A DNA stretch of 64,000 bases, taken from Bacteroidales bacterium. Its GTDB lineage: Bacteria; Bacteroidota; Bacteroidia; Bacteroidales; UBA10428. Positions 63,889-64,000 of the stretch are shown here, in pieces. Made by a program: the position numbers and the translations under genes. How positions within the stretch are numbered: the stretch's first letter is position 1; each line of letters opens with the position of its first letter. The DNA is taken from the NCBI GenBank assembly GCA_016930375.1, contig JAFGGU010000005.1, positions 50,806-114,805 on the forward strand, in the 5' to 3' direction. Below the pieces are notes generated by a model. It was not told where the DNA came from, did no database searches, and saw nothing but the letters and a program-made list of their open reading frames with translations.

Positions 63889-64000
63889 TTTAAGCGTTAC
63901 CACCATAATCACCGCATTATCCTCCTCCTTCAACCCCTCAACCATCTCAATAAACTCTTTCTTTTTTTCAGGATATAAGGCTTTGTTGTTTTTGAATCCC
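63886..64000 (-). CDS. 6-bladed beta-propeller protein, C-terminal fragment (window edge)
   Basis: Only the last 37 residues are visible (GFKNNKALYPEKKKEF ... VIMVVTLK, then TAG). They match the C-terminus of the propeller lipoprotein at 61208 at all but five positions. The gene continues beyond the right edge. Not in the ORF track because it lacks a start inside the window. Confidence 0.85.
   Translation of the reverse strand, partial: GFKNNKALYPEKKKEFIEMVEGLKEEDNAVIMVVTLK

Overview
The window looks like a chromosomal segment of a Bacteroidota bacterium, probably of the order Bacteroidales/Marinilabiliales. The evidence is a SusC/SusD pair with an ECF sigma and FecR anti-sigma factor, many exported glycoside hydrolases and sulfatases, an arabinose operon headed by a NUDIX-type AraR regulator, several perfect or near TAnnTTTG promoter boxes, and the general lack of Shine-Dalgarno sequences. 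No rRNA, tRNA, CRISPR array, phage or transposase gene is visible.

Layout. 1-6.9 kb: end of a Na+/Ca2+ exchanger, an LTA-synthase/sulfatase-fold membrane protein, a family 4 glycosyltransferase, an MsbA-like ABC exporter and a GT39-like membrane glycosyltransferase (envelope functions). 7-8.9 kb: purB and an exported thioredoxin-fold protein. 9-15.7 kb (minus strand): araR - Na+/sugar symporter - araB - araD - araA, a complete L-arabinose import and catabolism operon. 15.9-18.8 kb (minus): D-lyxose isomerase, a PfkB sugar kinase and a broken mannitol-dehydrogenase-family gene. 19-20.5 kb: an AlkD-like protein and an outer-membrane barrel. 20.5-32.4 kb (minus): two GH78 alpha-L-rhamnosidases, GH43+CBM6, GH2 with a LamG insert, and aldose 1-epimerase. 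32.5-49 kb (plus): ECF sigma, FecR, SusC, SusD, five Cys-type sulfatases, an ankyrin lipoprotein and the anaerobic sulfatase maturase. 49.4-51.7 kb: two esterase-like alpha/beta hydrolases. 51.7-64 kb (minus): beta-propeller lipoproteins around an RND efflux set (adaptor plus two unequal RND subunits) with a four-helix-bundle (S23-like) gene inserted.

How it fits together. The 20.5-51.7 kb region reads as a polysaccharide utilisation locus for a sulfated polymer containing L-rhamnose, L-arabinose and galactose, as in green-algal or plant-type sulfated heteroglycans (inference). Sulfatases are activated by the co-encoded maturase, glycosidases release the sugars, and the neighbouring ara operon takes up and metabolises L-arabinose. 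A nearly identical 17-bp inverted repeat lies upstream of araR and of the sigma factor, so AraR may control both.

The most unusual non-coding content is a set of intergenic elements. Short words of 7-10 bp are tandemly repeated and often followed by their reverse complement, and they abut or supply the stop codons of flanking genes. In one case the arms enclose a four-helix-bundle gene. Separate four-hairpin REP-like elements flank a rhamnosidase gene and fill the only gene-free stretch longer than 300 bp (49052-49430). All function assignments come from reading the sequence and known families; no database search was run.
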